Assembly: GCA_958510875.1 (NCBI GenBank)
Contig: CAUEHT010000011.1
Span: 52,501-116,500 of the forward strand
Direction: 5' to 3'
Source: Endomychus coccineus
Taxonomy: Eukaryota; Arthropoda; Insecta; Coleoptera; Endomychidae
Length of the DNA: 64,000 nucleotides
A program made the translations under genes and the position numbers. Positions 12,841 to 29,702 of this stretch are shown here, piece by piece. Numbering within the stretch: position 1 is the stretch's first letter; each line of letters begins with the position of its first letter. The notes beneath the pieces were generated by a model that saw only the letters and a program-made list of their open reading frames with translations, had not been told where the DNA came from and did not search any database.

Positions 12841-13640
12841 AGGAAAATTAACACAAAAATAGGCCAAAGGTCCGAAAACCTGTGCAGTAAGACGGATCGA
12901 GATGCGGTTTTTTGCATCCGATTCCTTGATGCATTTACTCCATTTGCCCACTTTCTGAGTCTCATACAAATGAGAAACTGCATTTCTGCATTGAAAAAAT
13001 GCATTTTTTCATGTGCAATTTTTGAAGCAAATAAAAAATTCATTATTCGGTAATGCATTGTCGAAATCGACCCAAATTTCTTATTCTTAATTATGAATAT
13101 AAATAACTTTTTTATATTCAAAAACCATAAAAATTCAATAATTTCATTAATAAAATTTCTTATAACAAATAAAAATGAAGAATAGTCAAGATATACCTAT
13201 ATAATTTCATCTAAATAACGATAAAGGTGAAAATTCTTTCGATTGAATAAAGTTGTATTCACTAACATCATTTATTTATTTACATTATTTATTTCAATTT
13301 TTCAATTATACCTGTAAAAATTGAAGAAGCCAATTTTTATCAAAAATTTGAGATAGTCCCGATTAAACATTTCTGACTTTCAGGTTTGTAATTGATATTG
13401 CGATTTTTCTGACTTTGTTAATACATATGCCATATTAGTAGAGTAATATTTAATTCGTTTGCTATTCTTTGTTTTGGTTTTTCTAGTAAGTTTTGTATTT
13501 TAATATTTCTAATTTAAACTTGAACATTATTGATTTCAAAATGTACCTAAATTATATATTGGAAGACTCTGTACGAATCGTTGGAGACAAATCTACCTGA
13601 ATATACCCTACTAAGATGTTGAAGAAACTTTATTGCTGCC
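12841..13640. other. Unassigned AT-rich interval
   Basis: Two overlapping - strand frames (12,772-13,121) have no family signature. Nothing else is supported. Confidence 0.55.
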
Positions 13641-14625
<985 letters not shown>

Positions 14626-15560
14626 TGTGTAACGAAGTGCCCTCTTTACTTATAATTTAATTTACTCCTCTGGTTGAAAAGAAATAACACCGACGAGGCT
14701 GAGATTCTAACGCATCAAAGTTTTGTACATTGTAGAAAAAGTTGAAGCTAATAGGAGATAAGGAAAGTCGTATTCGAATCACCGCTAACTGTCAGAGTCT
14801 CAGGCCACCTCTGACGTTTCATTTCTTTTGGCACAAAACCAATATAAAAGGAGAACGGATTTCTCACGAAAGGGATTGAAGAATCAGCCGTCCGACCGCT
14901 TAGCCGCTACTATTCCGATATTATTATCGACCGTTCAAATTAATTCAACTCTGTTAATTTCCGAGAATTTATCCTTATTTTTCAATATACACTCCGTCTG
15001 CGCTCCGTAGGATCCACTCCTATACTTTGACCAAGTCCGAAGGTAAATATTCTACAAATAACTCCTACTTCAACTGACTGCCAAAAACCAAATAATTTAT
15101 TATCTGTGTTGAGGAAAAGACCTGACATCCCTACGACTGAATACACAACCCAAAAACAGAATAATTCATTATTTGTGTTGGGAAAAACAGACCGTTTGCC
15201 CACAAGATCTTATTCACCAAAAACCGAATAATTTATTATTTGTGTTGAGGAACAGACCTGACATCCCTACAACTGAATACACATCCCAAAAACCGAATAA
15301 TTTATTAACTGTGTTGGGGAAAAACAGACCGATTGCCCACAAGATATTATTTACCAAAAATCGAATAATTTATTATTTGTGTTGAGGAAAAGACCTGATC
15401 CGTAAAGAACTCGAATATTATTAACGATTTCGTAAATTACCACGATTCGAAATCAACCTACCACCTGTATCGACAGCGCGACAGATACTAAAGATTTATT
15501 AACTTATTTCGGCTGGTTTCTTATTGCGGGTCAACGTTCCAACCGTACACTACTTGGCGC
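14626..15560 (+). repeat. Possible LTR or leader of an LTR retrotransposon
   Basis: Three weak signs in the right order: a TGTGTAACG start, a promoter-like AATATAAAAGGAGAACGG at 14,840, and TTGGCGCC at about 15,555. The last resembles the primer-binding site found directly after many insect Gypsy or BEL LTRs. No gag or pol frame follows, so this would be a solo or truncated LTR. It may equally be coincidence. Confidence 0.3.
15055..15400. repeat. ~65-bp minisatellite with alternating units
   Basis: About five units built on CCGAATAATTTATTATTTGTGTTGAGG, alternating between a CTGACATCCCTAC type and a TGCCCACAAGATCTTATT type, so the higher-order period is about 133 bp. It gives the frames at 14,982-15,385, which are not genes. 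Confidence 0.75.
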
Positions 15561-16660
15561 CTCCGTTTTTTTTCCTCGAAGATCATCAGGTCAAAGTAAA
15601 CAACTGTGTCACGCGAATAGAAATTCTGATTTGAATTAGATTCTAGAACTTCCGATTGTTTAAATTGTTACAAACTAGCCCGACTAAGTCAAACCCTTGA
15701 CTTTATTATCTGAGGTGGTTTTATAAAATTGTTGTTTATTTAAAAAGATTAGGTGTAAACATTGATTCTCTTTTGTACATATATTTTCGAGAATCATTCA
15801 TTTCATTTAATAAACTGTATATAAATAAACATATGAGTTTTACTGATGAGGAATCAATCAATTTATATCTGTCATATTTCATTCAACGGAAAATATACGA
15901 CCCTGGACCACTCATCCCGGTGGTGAGCCCTTTCTACTTTTCCGTGTAACAAGAAAAACTATCTTTTCCCGAGAAAGGCGGTCACAAATGTCTTTCAGGA
16001 GTGATAGTATTGGAAGAGGTAATATCTTAAAATTGGTATTATGTGACACAACAGTGTGAATATCTCCAGTTAGTGAGTTTATAACTACTTTAGGAGAAAA
16101 CCAGATTCTTTTGATTAAAACAAGCAACCTGGTAATACATGTTATAGTAGTAATATTTATATTATCGTGTGGAGTCTGGAAGAGAATTTATTTTCATTTT
16201 TGAGTCAAACTTATTGAAAAAGTCTGGTCCACATAAAATCACTATTTCAAATACCTTATATGTGATTTTTACACTAGTATATCAATATAAGTATTTTCAA
16301 TGAGTTGGGTTTCCATTGACTTCCAATTTTGGAAAATTGTCTTGAAATCCGAACGAAAAACATGTTTTCGCAAGCAGTTCTTTTCGTAGCTAGATAATCT
16401 CACTAGAGATTATTCACAAAGATGATATTTTTCATCAACACAAATATAACAACAATCAATTCGAACTCGTGGTTGAAACCAACACTCAAAGCAATATTAT
16501 ATTTATTAGACTTTTTTTCACAATTTCGATTATGTTTCATGTTATTGATGATATTTGTTCAAAATGGGGTCTCGTTGAGTATTGCTCGATAGTCATTCTA
16601 GAAGTCTCGCCAGAGATCTTCGCTTATTGAATACTACTATCTTACTGAGAGTTATTTAGG
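15561..16660. other. Unassigned interval
   Basis: No coding family, RNA or clear repeat recognised. The 71-residue - strand frame at 15,912-16,127 has no recognisable motif. Confidence 0.5.
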
Positions 16661-18737
16661 CTAAATTGTACCATGTATCTCGCGATGGTTGAAAACTACT
16701 TTAGTTTGTTTTGTAATTTTTTTTATTTCAGTCTCAAGGTAATTATTTAGTTTGATCAGGTCGCTCGTGATTGGTAAGAGCTGAGTACAGTTAAACTTTC
16801 CAACATGTAGAGTATTAAGAGCATTTGATGAAATCCGTATACTCCATTCGATATCCATCAGTGCTAAGAATGATTCTAACTCTTTATTTCTTTTTATATC
16901 ACCCTTCCTCGGAGCATTACCTCTTTCAAAGTTGGCACTTTTTTTTAAAGAATAGACAATTTTCAGTGCCAATGATGGTATTCCAAATTGTGGCCGATTC
17001 GTTACAGAAGAGAATGTCGAGCATAGTGATATGGTAGCGTATCAAAATATCTTGGTTGTAAGCACTGGCTCAGGGAATGAATATGGTTATTATTTTTCCG
17101 AGTTACGAGCAATAATCTACCTATTTGCCTCATTGACTGTCTGATCAACTCTTTTTGGTTGATATCATATCGTTCATACAGCATATATCCACATTTCATA
17201 ATGAGTTCATCTTCTGTACAAACCCTTGTGATTTCATCAGTTCTCATCTGTAGAAGGATGTTCTCAGTGAATTCTGATGAAACAAAAGATTCCAACATTC
17301 CTGCCAACATAGCGTTGCTTTCACTCAAGGGTTTGCGACATGAATTATCTAGAATTCTTCTCTCAGTACAATTGAACTTTACGTGATGAGTGATATTTTT
17401 TTTCCAACATGAAGCCAAGGCAACCTGGACAAAGCCCTCAATCAATGTAGCTATATTTCATTTTTTCTGCTGAAGTAGGTCGTCTTGTCAAGTTCATTTC
17501 AACATTTTTTCATTTCAGTACCTCACAATTGTGGTGAAAATTACCCTCTCTAGTGATTTTAGCAAACTCTTTCCGACGCTTGCTTTATTTTTTAAAGCTA
17601 AGATCTTTGAGAATAATGTATCATTGGCATGAACTAATTTGAGATGTCTCGAGATATTCCTGACGAGTCTCTGACACATGTAGCAAGAGTAGGATTTATT
17701 CCTAATGCGGTACCCAGAAATATTTTTCCTTTGGGTGTGTGTTATTTTCACCCCTTCCTCGTCAGATGAATATTCTGACACTAGTCTTCGATTTTTTCCT
17801 TACAGTCATACGATTTTTTTCTTCCTGTTTGATTTCTGTTTTTTGTTGTTCTTTGATTGCGAAAATGGATTCAAGAGTAATATTAATACTGGAATTTGGG
17901 TAATGGTCATTAGTCATTATGGATCCATAACAAGATTCGTCCACGGTTATTGCAGGCATATTTGGTGGCGAAACAATGTCAATTATTTCTTAGATAGAGC
18001 TCAATTGTGAGTGAATCTCATCTTCATTAGATGTTTCGTCCAGCTCAAGCCATAGAGAATCAGAGATAAGATCGATATTCCTATTCTTCCTTATTTTACT
18101 GAGTTTTTGAGGCTCTGTTGCTTCTGCTGCGATTATATGGGCGGAATAATTATTATCGATAGTTATAGTCTTCCGAATCTTGATCTCAACCGAACTATCA
18201 GAACTGTTTGATTGAAGCAAATTTGTGTACAATCCCTCATCATCTTCTATAGTCGGTTCACTACTATCTATGACGGTTATATCTGAAGTCCTTGACTCAG
18301 TATGAGATTGATCAATTTCAGAACTGAAATTATTATTTTCCTTCGACCATGAATAATCCTTTTCTTTATTTTCAATAACGTTATCTATCGGCAGGTTCTT
18401 GTCAAGACCATAATTTTTGAGGAGGGTGAGATGAGAATTAGTCTCTTCCAGGGTTGATATTCTGGTGGATTCATAATTTGGAAGATCTAAGAGACGATCA
18501 CTCATTTCTTTTTCCGCCTCCTCAAAAAATCCAGCTTCATGAGAATTCAAACAAACAATATCCAAAATTTTTAATTTCGATCTGGTAGCTGGTAACACTG
18601 TATCACCAAGTTGATCTTCCGTAGACATTCCAATGATCATAGAATCTCCGACATCAGAATTATGGTGTTCTGCTTTCAATTTCTTTTTTGCAAGTGCCAG
18701 TAACTTCAGACTTCTTGTGTTCATTCTTTGACATACT
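16661..18737 (-). pseudogene. Crypton-like tyrosine-recombinase gene, copy A (decayed)
   Basis: On the - strand, in order from 18,737: an acceptor-like TTTTTTCAG; an acidic Ser/Thr-rich region (17,990-18,724); a zinc-finger segment C-x2-C with paired His (CYMCQRLVRNISRHLKLVH, near 17,640-17,690); a helical region with RTDEITRVCTEDELI and RQSMRQIGRLLL (17,002-17,445); and a region with ALKIVYSLKK, ELESFLALMDIEW and LLPITSDLIKLN (16,661-16,972). Each block has a counterpart in copy B (24,444-29,757), but at only moderate similarity, so they are separate lineages. Frames are broken between blocks. The catalytic C-terminal domain is absent, and the gene ends near 16,661. Confidence 0.68.
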
Positions 18738-19079
18738 GAAAAAATGTTGGTTAATTAATTACTTGGTGAACAATGCAGAGATGTTTGCATATGTCAATAG
18801 CATCATTCAACCAAGAAAGATGGAGATATGCAGGAAACTAATATTGTGTTGGTATACATCATACAGTATGTGCATGAAGTAAGGTAAAGTATCGAATCGG
18901 ATCAAATGATCAAACCATCTTCAGCTCGAGTGAGTGTTAACGAAGTTAATGAAGTAAGCCTGGGAAATAAGCGAACAATTTTAGAAAGCTTGAGCGACGT
19001 GGAAAGGGAAGTTTTTTTTTCATGTTAATAACGACGCCCTCAAATCTTCAAGGTCTGACTTGAACGGAACCATGTCCAA
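18738..19079. other. Interval upstream of recombinase copy A
   Basis: Expected to hold intron and 5' exon of copy A, but no donor-linked start exon could be recognised. A short GATCAAACCATC and AGCTCGAGTGAG stretch has no clear meaning. Confidence 0.3.
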
Positions 19080-19560
19080 AATTCAAAAATTGGACATTTT
19101 GACCAATTTTGGCTTTTTCGGGTTACTTCGGTTAAAATTTTTTAAGCACTTCCGGTACTGGCCATAGTACAAAACTGAAACCCTTCTATTGTCGATGTTT
19201 GAGGAACCTCCAGTTCAAATTTTGTGATGATAGGATCATCCCCCCTACTGGTATAGATATAAATATGTTTTTTTCTGGAAAAAATCGAAATCTGGCTATT
19301 CTGGCCAAATCTACACCAAATTGGATGAAATGAACTACTTTCACACCAAATTCAATTCAATTTGGTGGAGACTTTGCCAAAATAGACTAATTTGAATTTT
19401 TTTCAAGAAAATCTTATATCTATATCTATACTATCAATCATCACGAATTTTGAACTGGACGTTCCCCAAATATCGAAAATAAAAGGGTTCCAATTTGGTA
19501 CCTCAGCTAGTACCGAAAGTGCTCAAAAAATAAAACTATGTAGTAAGATGATCTCACTTG
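19080..19560. repeat. Foldback element
   Basis: Left-arm text such as GTACTGGCCATAGTAC, CCCTTCTATTGTCGATG and CCAGTTCAAATTTTGTGATGAT reappears inverted on the right (ATCATCACGAATTTTGAACTGG, ATCGAAAATAAAAGGG, GCTAGTAC). Arms of roughly 200 bp meet near 19,335. Non-coding MITE type. Confidence 0.65.
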
Positions 19561-21059
19561 ATAGGCGTCGCCACGTTCCTGTTCCTCTAATCCCCAGCTA
19601 TGTATGTATATGAAGAGTTCATGTGGAACATTTATCTATAGATGGAATTCAAAAACTGTATGAGGGACGTGCAGGTAGTAGATAGTGGTGGGAAGGAGTA
19701 GCTTTATGCATGTACTGTATAGTGAATATGAGAAAGAACTTTACATGACATAGATAAACATTCTTTTTCATTCATATATATTATTATATTGATCTAATAT
19801 ATTATGATCAAAAATATATTCTTTTCCAATACCTCTCAGAACAAACGTTGAACCATTTCTTCTGGAATACTCAAAATAGCGAAAGAACAATATAAGTTTC
19901 CTGAAAAAATACAAATGGAGAATTAGATGCTCCAAATATGTTACATTGTTCACAAGCTGGACATCATCGTATTATCATACAGGGTGACAACGAAATCACT
20001 AGCGCCCCGTTTTGCCTTCTTTGTCGAAATATCAATATAAAACAAGACAGTTAATACACACATAAAATGCTGAATTTCAAAGAGTTTGAAATTGTTTTCT
20101 GGCACACTCCTGGATTTTTCAATGTATCAGCTTGTATATTATAATATTTTCAGAATTCTGGGGAAATTCTGAAGAAGTATGAAGTACTTCCGTGCTACGA
20201 TTGTATCTGAATCATCAGAAATAACATCAAACATAATGAACCGGCAAATTCAAAAACTAAGTCCGTTTCAATCTTACCAAATTGATTTTCCGCTAAACAG
20301 TTGATGGGGTCAATTTTCCACACCGTTTCACTGATTAGAACATTTCAAGAACAATCCACAAATCCATCACATAATAAACCGAAAGAATTCACTATTTATT
20401 CCTCATGTCATCGCTCACCTAAAAAGTGATGTATACTATTTTCGCAGCATCATGATGGATGGATGAGCTCGAAAAATGTGTCGAAATGTAGCATTTCAAT
20501 TAGATATCAGAAGCGTTTCATTCCAATACCTTGAAAAGCAAGGGTAAGAGTGATACCGTTGTCACTCGGTATAGTTTGATGTCTTTTCAAGACTTCATAC
20601 GCATGATATGAAACTTTCAGGATGATAATTACGAATAATAATAGAAAAAAAAACTGAGTAATAAAGATGTCCAACTTTGCCGTATTAATATTTTGTCGTT
20701 TCTGGGATTAGGAACATGTATACAGAAGAATAGTCTATATATTTCAGGAAAAGTTCTGGTAATCTGGTTCCTTAAAATGAATAAGTTTAGGGAGGTACTA
20801 GAATTAATGAGTAACTGAATAACCGAACCACCCGGTACATGTAAAATATTAAATTCATTATATTTTCAAATATAAAAATTTCACGAAATACATCTAAATT
20901 ATACCTAATCTCCTAACTCTTCGATACATTATAATAATCAGTTAAGAACTTACCTATTTGAAAATGTAAATCAATTGTAGTCTTTCTTATTGGCAATTAC
21001 CTCAAGTTCAAGATACCTACTGTTTCAAGCTTTACTAATATTGAAATTCACGTTTTACT
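19561..21059. other. Unassigned interval
   Basis: A CAGGGTGACA motif at 19,981, common in insect interspersed repeats, is the only recognisable item. No gene seen. Confidence 0.5.
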
Positions 21060-23540
<2,481 letters not shown>

Positions 23541-24001
23541 ACTGAAACACCCTGTATATTCTAGGAGCCAGGAATGTGAATCTTTGACCAATTATTTTTG
23601 CAGTTTTTGGAATAATAACTCCATGTTCACCATATCGGGTACAGTGACTATGGTTGATCCGATTTGGTTCTACCAGATCACATTTCTGACGGCAAATTAG
23701 AGCTAAGCAGAAAAGTTGTTTTATATCCAGCATTTTTTACTCTTTGAATAAAAGATTCGATGGATGCATTTTTGGTTTTTGAAAAATTATTTTGAGAAGC
23801 TATTTCTGTTTAATTTCTCAAGTGGCTTATTTGACTGTTGTAGGCACCATCCCAAGGAATAATTTCATATCTAAATTGTAATTCGGCTAGGCTATAATAT
23901 AAAATGATTTGTTGTTTAATACTTAATATCTTATTCAGAACTTCGAATTTTGGCAGTAGATCTCTTAGTTTTTGTGTCAGTTGTATATGTGTACGTTCCA
24001 T
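23541..24001 (-). pseudogene. LINE (non-LTR) reverse-transcriptase 3' fragment
   Basis: Two - strand blocks resemble the C-terminal tail of non-LTR retrotransposon reverse transcriptases. From 24,001, KILSIKQQIILYYSLAELQ and then YEIIPWDGAYNSQI match the usual YY...YGI..WG pattern. From about 23,690, HCTRYGEHGVIIPKT and RFTFLAPRIY match the TR...IP...YLAP.IYN tail. The blocks lie in different frames and the polymerase core is missing. A related fragment lies at 48,722-49,087. Confidence 0.55.
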
Positions 24002-24443
24002 TTGAAGTTAAAGTAAAGTATTAGGCCAAGATATTTAATTTTAAATGCAACAGGTATGGAATAGCTCGATTAACAACAGGTATGGAATAGCTAATTTAAA
24101 TATTGGATCGCTAACTTAGTTTTCGTATTTGAACTAAGGTACTCAAAATAATATGTTCTTGAAATGAGTCACATCACTAAATAGCAAATTTTCCATTTTA
24201 GAGATAGTCATTCGTAAATTAGTCGAATATCAAGAATTGTGAGATTCGAGTAGGTAGATTTAGGCAACTTAATAGAGATCAGAATCGAAAAAGGAAACCA
24301 TATAGAAATAAAATATATATTTTCCTATATCATACTGTATACAAATAGTTATGTGATAATAAAGGTATTTTCCAATAGCTATCGTATATTGTGCCATTGA
24401 TGGATGGACCAAAATGTAACTTCCATATTGATACACGACTTTT

Positions 24444-24685
24444 TTAAGGACGTTTCACCATCTTTTTGCATCGTGTAATGTGATTGTGAACACAATACTT
24501 TAGATCTTTCCAAGTTCGATTAGAGAGAATTTCTTTGTGTTCACTAATACATTTTTCTGCTTGTGCCTTTCCCGGTACTATGTTCTTTTGGATATCCATT
24601 CTGAAATATTCCAGTACAACAGTTTTTTCCTCTGATGTCCAAAATTTATGCCGTATTGGTTCTTTATTTTTTGACATGGCAGGAA
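24444..24685 (-). other. Last exon of recombinase copy B
   Basis: Preceded by acceptor CCTTTCAG at 24,686. Encodes the conserved tail W-T-S-E-E-K ... VPGKAQAEKCI ... LSNRTWKDLKYCVHNHI, a small domain also found at the end of this family in fish and invertebrates. Its function is unknown to me. Copy C has the same exon at 31,210-31,421. Confidence 0.65.
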
Positions 24686-24832
24686 CTGAAAGGAATGGTA
24701 ATTATGAATACAAAAGGACAATTTTCCATAAAAGAAAAGCAAGAAGAAATTGATTAAAATTATAAGAAGTCTGGTTCATCCATGATTATCTATCTTATAT
24801 GATTTATTTATCAATTGAAATGTGTAAGATAC

Positions 24833-24952
24833 CTGTTTGATTTTGTCTTTCTGTTGTTTCATCAATTTCAGCCGTAACATGCTCATGTTCAGAAAAACTT
24901 CTATTTTCATTTTCTTCTTCATTTGCATCACTTTCCTCTAAGTTGTTGAATT
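24833..24952 (-). other. Acidic linker exon of recombinase copy B
   Basis: A 120-nt exon with acceptor TTCTTTCAG and donor ACAG/GTATC. It keeps one open frame in phase with both neighbours and codes for an acidic NLEESDANEEENENRS-type linker. Its counterpart in copy C at 31,496-31,630 starts NLEESGSETDIQD, which confirms the exon. Confidence 0.65.
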
Positions 24953-27900
24953 CTGAAAGAAGGAATTGATTAATCTATCAGTTTCGTATTATGTAACAAA
25001 TACTTTTACGGGATTCCCATCAGTATTTTGCTTGTTTACAGATTCATTTTCGACTGCTAACATTAACAAGATATCATTTGAAAGCATAGGCGTAGTCACA
25101 GTGCTATATCTAAGATTTTCAAATAATATATTTTTGGGCGCGGTACACCTGTTTCGGGTGGTACTTCGGACATAAATCTTGAAATAGAATTATGGTATTT
25201 CCACAAACCGTGATAATAAAATAACCGTATTTTTTCGCAGAAGTGCCCGAAAGCTAGTTGACTTAGAGAAGTGAGGGAAGTCACGTGGAATTTTTTTCAT
25301 CATATTTACAATGTATATTAATTTCCTTTCAGTTTCACAGTTTGGGGGAGGGAATTGAAATCTATTAATAACTAATTAAATAATTATGAAGTAATCTATC
25401 AATATTAGAAGAAAGAATCTGTAATGTATGAAATAAATTTAGAAAGAGCATTTTAACTTGAACAAATTGTATAGATAACGCAAAGCAATAGTTAGATTAT
25501 TATCAGGCACTTAATAATAGAGTGGTGATGTGCAGTAATATGTATAAAATAAATTAATTAACAATCTTGAACTTTTTTCAATTTTGATCTAATTTCACTT
25601 TTCTCAGTAGAACAAGGAAATTTAAGGACTTAAGACATCTAAATTGAAAACAATGAAATGAATCTATCTAGAACAGATACTATTATGGATATCTAGGCCC
25701 TTGATAAATGTGGTTCATTATACTGCATCTTAAGTTTTAAGGTTCATTATGTTTTCTGGTTTTCTTCGATCTACTGAAGAAGTTATCACAGAAAACGATA
25801 TTGAACAACTCACCGTTGATATTCATTTCCTCCAATGGTTTTCCTCTGTATTTGCTAGCTTCACCTTTGACAACTGCTAATAAAATTCGACTAACTTTTG
25901 CAATTTCTGCAGCTGATTCATGCAACCTGTAAAATTCGCGATGAGTTCGAATATCGTGTCCTAAGTGTCGCGCAAGCCAATCGCATTCTGTTTCCTTTAA
26001 ATCGAACACTTGTACAACAGTCGCTATGTACTTTCTTAGTTTTGTGCCAGTTATTAATGTGACCTAATGAAAAATGTCCTCTCGCAAATACATAATCATT
26101 CTTAGCATCTATTTTAGCAAAGTGTCGATTTTCATTCAGCTTGTCTATAGCACTTTTCATTTGCTCTGTTAATAATATAGGTACTCTGAAAAGTGCTCTT
26201 GACTTACCCGGAACTTCTATAATACTGAAACGTTTAGCTAGAGCCTGTTCTAAAGGTGTGAGGGTATTTTTGAATTCTTCCGTTGTGTGATCTGACCAAT
26301 TTGGTCGTGAAGAATATTGTTGTAAGGTTATGCGTGAAGCTTCTCCTGATCTGCGTTTATTGAACAGAATAATTCGACATAAGACAGCAGATGCTAAACG
26401 GAACCAATTTTGAGGAACCAGTTGCACATTGAAATTAGTCAATAAAATTTTAATCAGACTATCTAGATGACTATTCAGCTTCAATAAATCGCTAGTGATT
26501 GGTAACAGTTGAACTGCATTTAGTTTTCTTTCATGTAAACTTCTTAATGCAGCTGCTGATATTTTATTATTCCACTCAAATTCCATTAATTGTAGAAAAC
26601 TTTGCATTTCTCTATCTAATTTTAGATCACCAGTCCGTAATGCAATTCCACGAACAATTTGAGCACATTTACGCAAATTATGGCCAAGTTTCAAGGCTAA
26701 TGATGGGACAACATATTCACGGTTATTAATAACATTATTGGAACATAGATTCTGAACAGCGTGGATTAAAATATCAAAATTATTAGGCATTATCAACTCT
26801 TGCAGTTGCAGCTTTTCCATTTTTTACTTATTGCTATCTACCTGTAGAAGTAATCTACCTAATTGGCGCATACATTGTCTGACAAATTCATCTTGCTGAG
26901 GACTATTATATTTTTCGAACATCATGTTTCCCAATTTCTGTATAATTTCGTCAGTTTTGCATATGCTAGTTATTTCATCGCGTTTTAACTTCGATAATAT
27001 TCTAATTTTGAATTCTTGTGTAAAATTTTGATCATAAATGGTCATCAAAGCGTAGCTTTCTCCTTGAATGTCACGACGTTTCTCATTTTCGGAACCATTT
27101 CTATTTTTTTCATTTTTTGATGGGCAGGAGTATTTTGTGTGATGCCATAAATGTTTGAGTAAAATAAATCCTAGGCAATTTGGGCAAGGACCATAATCTT
27201 TCGACGATAATGTCAATCTTTCTTGAACTGAAGGTCTTCTGCCTATTATAAGTTCACCACTGCCAGAAGATATTACTTGACAATTATGATAATAGTCACC
27301 TGCTCTCAGTAAACACAAGAAACCTTCTATTCTGATGCGAGATTTTGTATCCATAGCTAACAATCTTGAAACTTCAGTTTCATTTTCGTGAACTTGTTCC
27401 ATATGTCGGGCTATCTTAGTTAAAATTTTTCGGCAGAAATAACACGCATGTCGCTTATCATAAACTCTTTTTCCAGATATTGTTCTAGTCGAATGATTCA
27501 ATGTAATTTTATTTCTCGATAAAGTTGATATATTGTTAGTTTTCATACATTTAGGCATTCTGAATGAAATATCAAGGGATTCCTCAGAATGTTCTGCCGT
27601 AGAGCTTATTGAAGTGGAAGGAACACAATCGGTACTTGAATTAACATTTGTAGATGAATCACATACTTTTCGTTTTTTCTCAAGTTGTGTCTCCGACTTG
27701 TTTCTTTCCACTTCATCCGAGCTCAGTGAAGAATATTCTGGAGGTGAATAATCTGATTCTGATTTAGAATATGCATCTGATAAAACGCAAGAATCTGAGT
27801 TATATTCAATATTATTCGCAATTGGGATCAATATATCACTTTCAGGAGTGTCCGATCGTATCTTTGATGTTGAGTCTATGTTATTATCAAGCCTTACTGA

Positions 27901-29702
27901 CTCTTTATCTATTGAAGTAATTTTATCATTAAGAGATGATTCGCTAGTGGAAATATGAGAATCTTGCGGTTCAGATATCTGATTGTGATGGTAATCATCA
28001 CCCAGTTCATTAATTATAGAAACTCCATTCCAAATATTTTCATCCGCACAATTTTCAAATTTTTTTTGTATGAGAACATCTTTTATTTTAGCTTCTTCAT
28101 TTGATGTTAGAAGGAAAGAAAATCTTGTTAACTTTTTCACATCCACAGATGATAATATGTCGTTGTGTATGATATAGACCTCAGTTCCAAGTGTATATAA
28201 TATACCATGAGAACTGTTATTCTGTTTCTCAAGTTTACGAACTTTGACTCTTATTTCAGACTGGTAAATATTCTGTATGCACTGAACAAGACTGTAGTTA
28301 TCTGCAAAAATTTGTTTCATGTAGTATTTCAGTCAATACCTCGAAATATTTTTGAATTCATTAGAGAACAGTTCCGAGACTTATAATTAAAATTGAAACC
28401 ACGTAATTGTCACACAACCTCATATAGGTGATTCAGTTCTAGTGTCACCAAAAGTGCTGTGAACTTTGTTATTTTGTTAAAAACTATGCACAGGTTTTTA
28501 TTTGTCCGGAGAATTCAACTTTATATTAATTAATTTATGGCCGGTAAGTGAAACATTTCATCACTAGATGTTGTCCAGCAATTTTCCTTCTGCTTTTTTG
28601 TTTAAATTAAATTTCTTCCCTGTTTAATGTAAGATAGAATATGCCAACTATTAGTGACGTTCAACTATTATTTTGACATTTCAGATAAAAATTTGAAATT
28701 CATTATTTTAGTAAATATTTTACGCCACGTAAGATACTATTGAAGTACTCGTTTACAAATTCAACTGAACTCTCATTATTATAACATGTTCCCTCCTTGT
28801 AACTTAAGTTACTATTCCAGTTTTCAAGATTATAATTTAAATCTATAATTTCAACATCGGATAGACATTCTTGAGGTCATGAGATATTGAAATACTAAAT
28901 TTCTTCATAATAACAATAATAATTCAAAAGCTTCTAGTTCAACATATAGGCTTACTGCCATATCTATTGTAATCTCTGAATCAGATTTAGAACAGAATCT
29001 AACATAAATATTGATCAATTAAAAATTCTGCTAATATTCAATTCTACAACAAACTCACACAGCAAATTAAAGACCTATTGCAAAAGTTATTCAAGAAAGC
29101 AGTAAGGAATTCACTTATATTGTACGCGTTTTATTCGATTGATGAATTATTAGATGCTACATTCTAAAAAACAGACTGTCTGAACTTTACTTTCCAAATT
29201 CAATTCTAATTCTATTCTCATGATGTTTCGTATTCTTTCTATATTCTTAATATTGTTGTTAATATAGTAACCAATTTGACATGCTGTGAACGTAATTACT
29301 AATGTGACACAGTGTAAAAATATATCTACAAAACAAAAAGATGCCAGTCAAAAAATGATTTCCTGCTTTGATTTGAATCATAATAAGCGTTTTATCCTAT
29401 TCCGAACATGATTCCAAAACTATTATTGTCTATTAGGTCCAAGAACTGAGAATTCATTTATTATCGAAATCTTTCACATGTGAGTATACCTAGATTGCAA
29501 TTAATGTTTTTCAAAATTCAACAAGACTTTCGAAATAACAAAGCTAAAGCGCTCCCGAATTCAACGGGTACAAAAAGTGGAAAATATTTCCTTTGCGGAG
29601 ATTGGAACAACTTTTGTGAACTTGTTAACTACCTGCGTTTATTCTTCAGAAATTGAAAACATAAAAAATAAGTGAAAGTATCGTCTAGATAGTAGTACTT
29701 AC

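Noticed and set aside
26820..26865. Very short intron removing the in-frame TAA at 26,824 in recombinase copy B
   Set aside because: The candidate GT-AG segment would be only about 40 nt, and copy A shows coding sequence across the equivalent position, so a nonsense mutation is simpler.
28302..28320. ATG at 28,320 as start of the recombinase gene
   Set aside because: It sits inside a TTTTTGCAG splice acceptor, and a better first coding exon in matching phase lies at 29,703-29,757.
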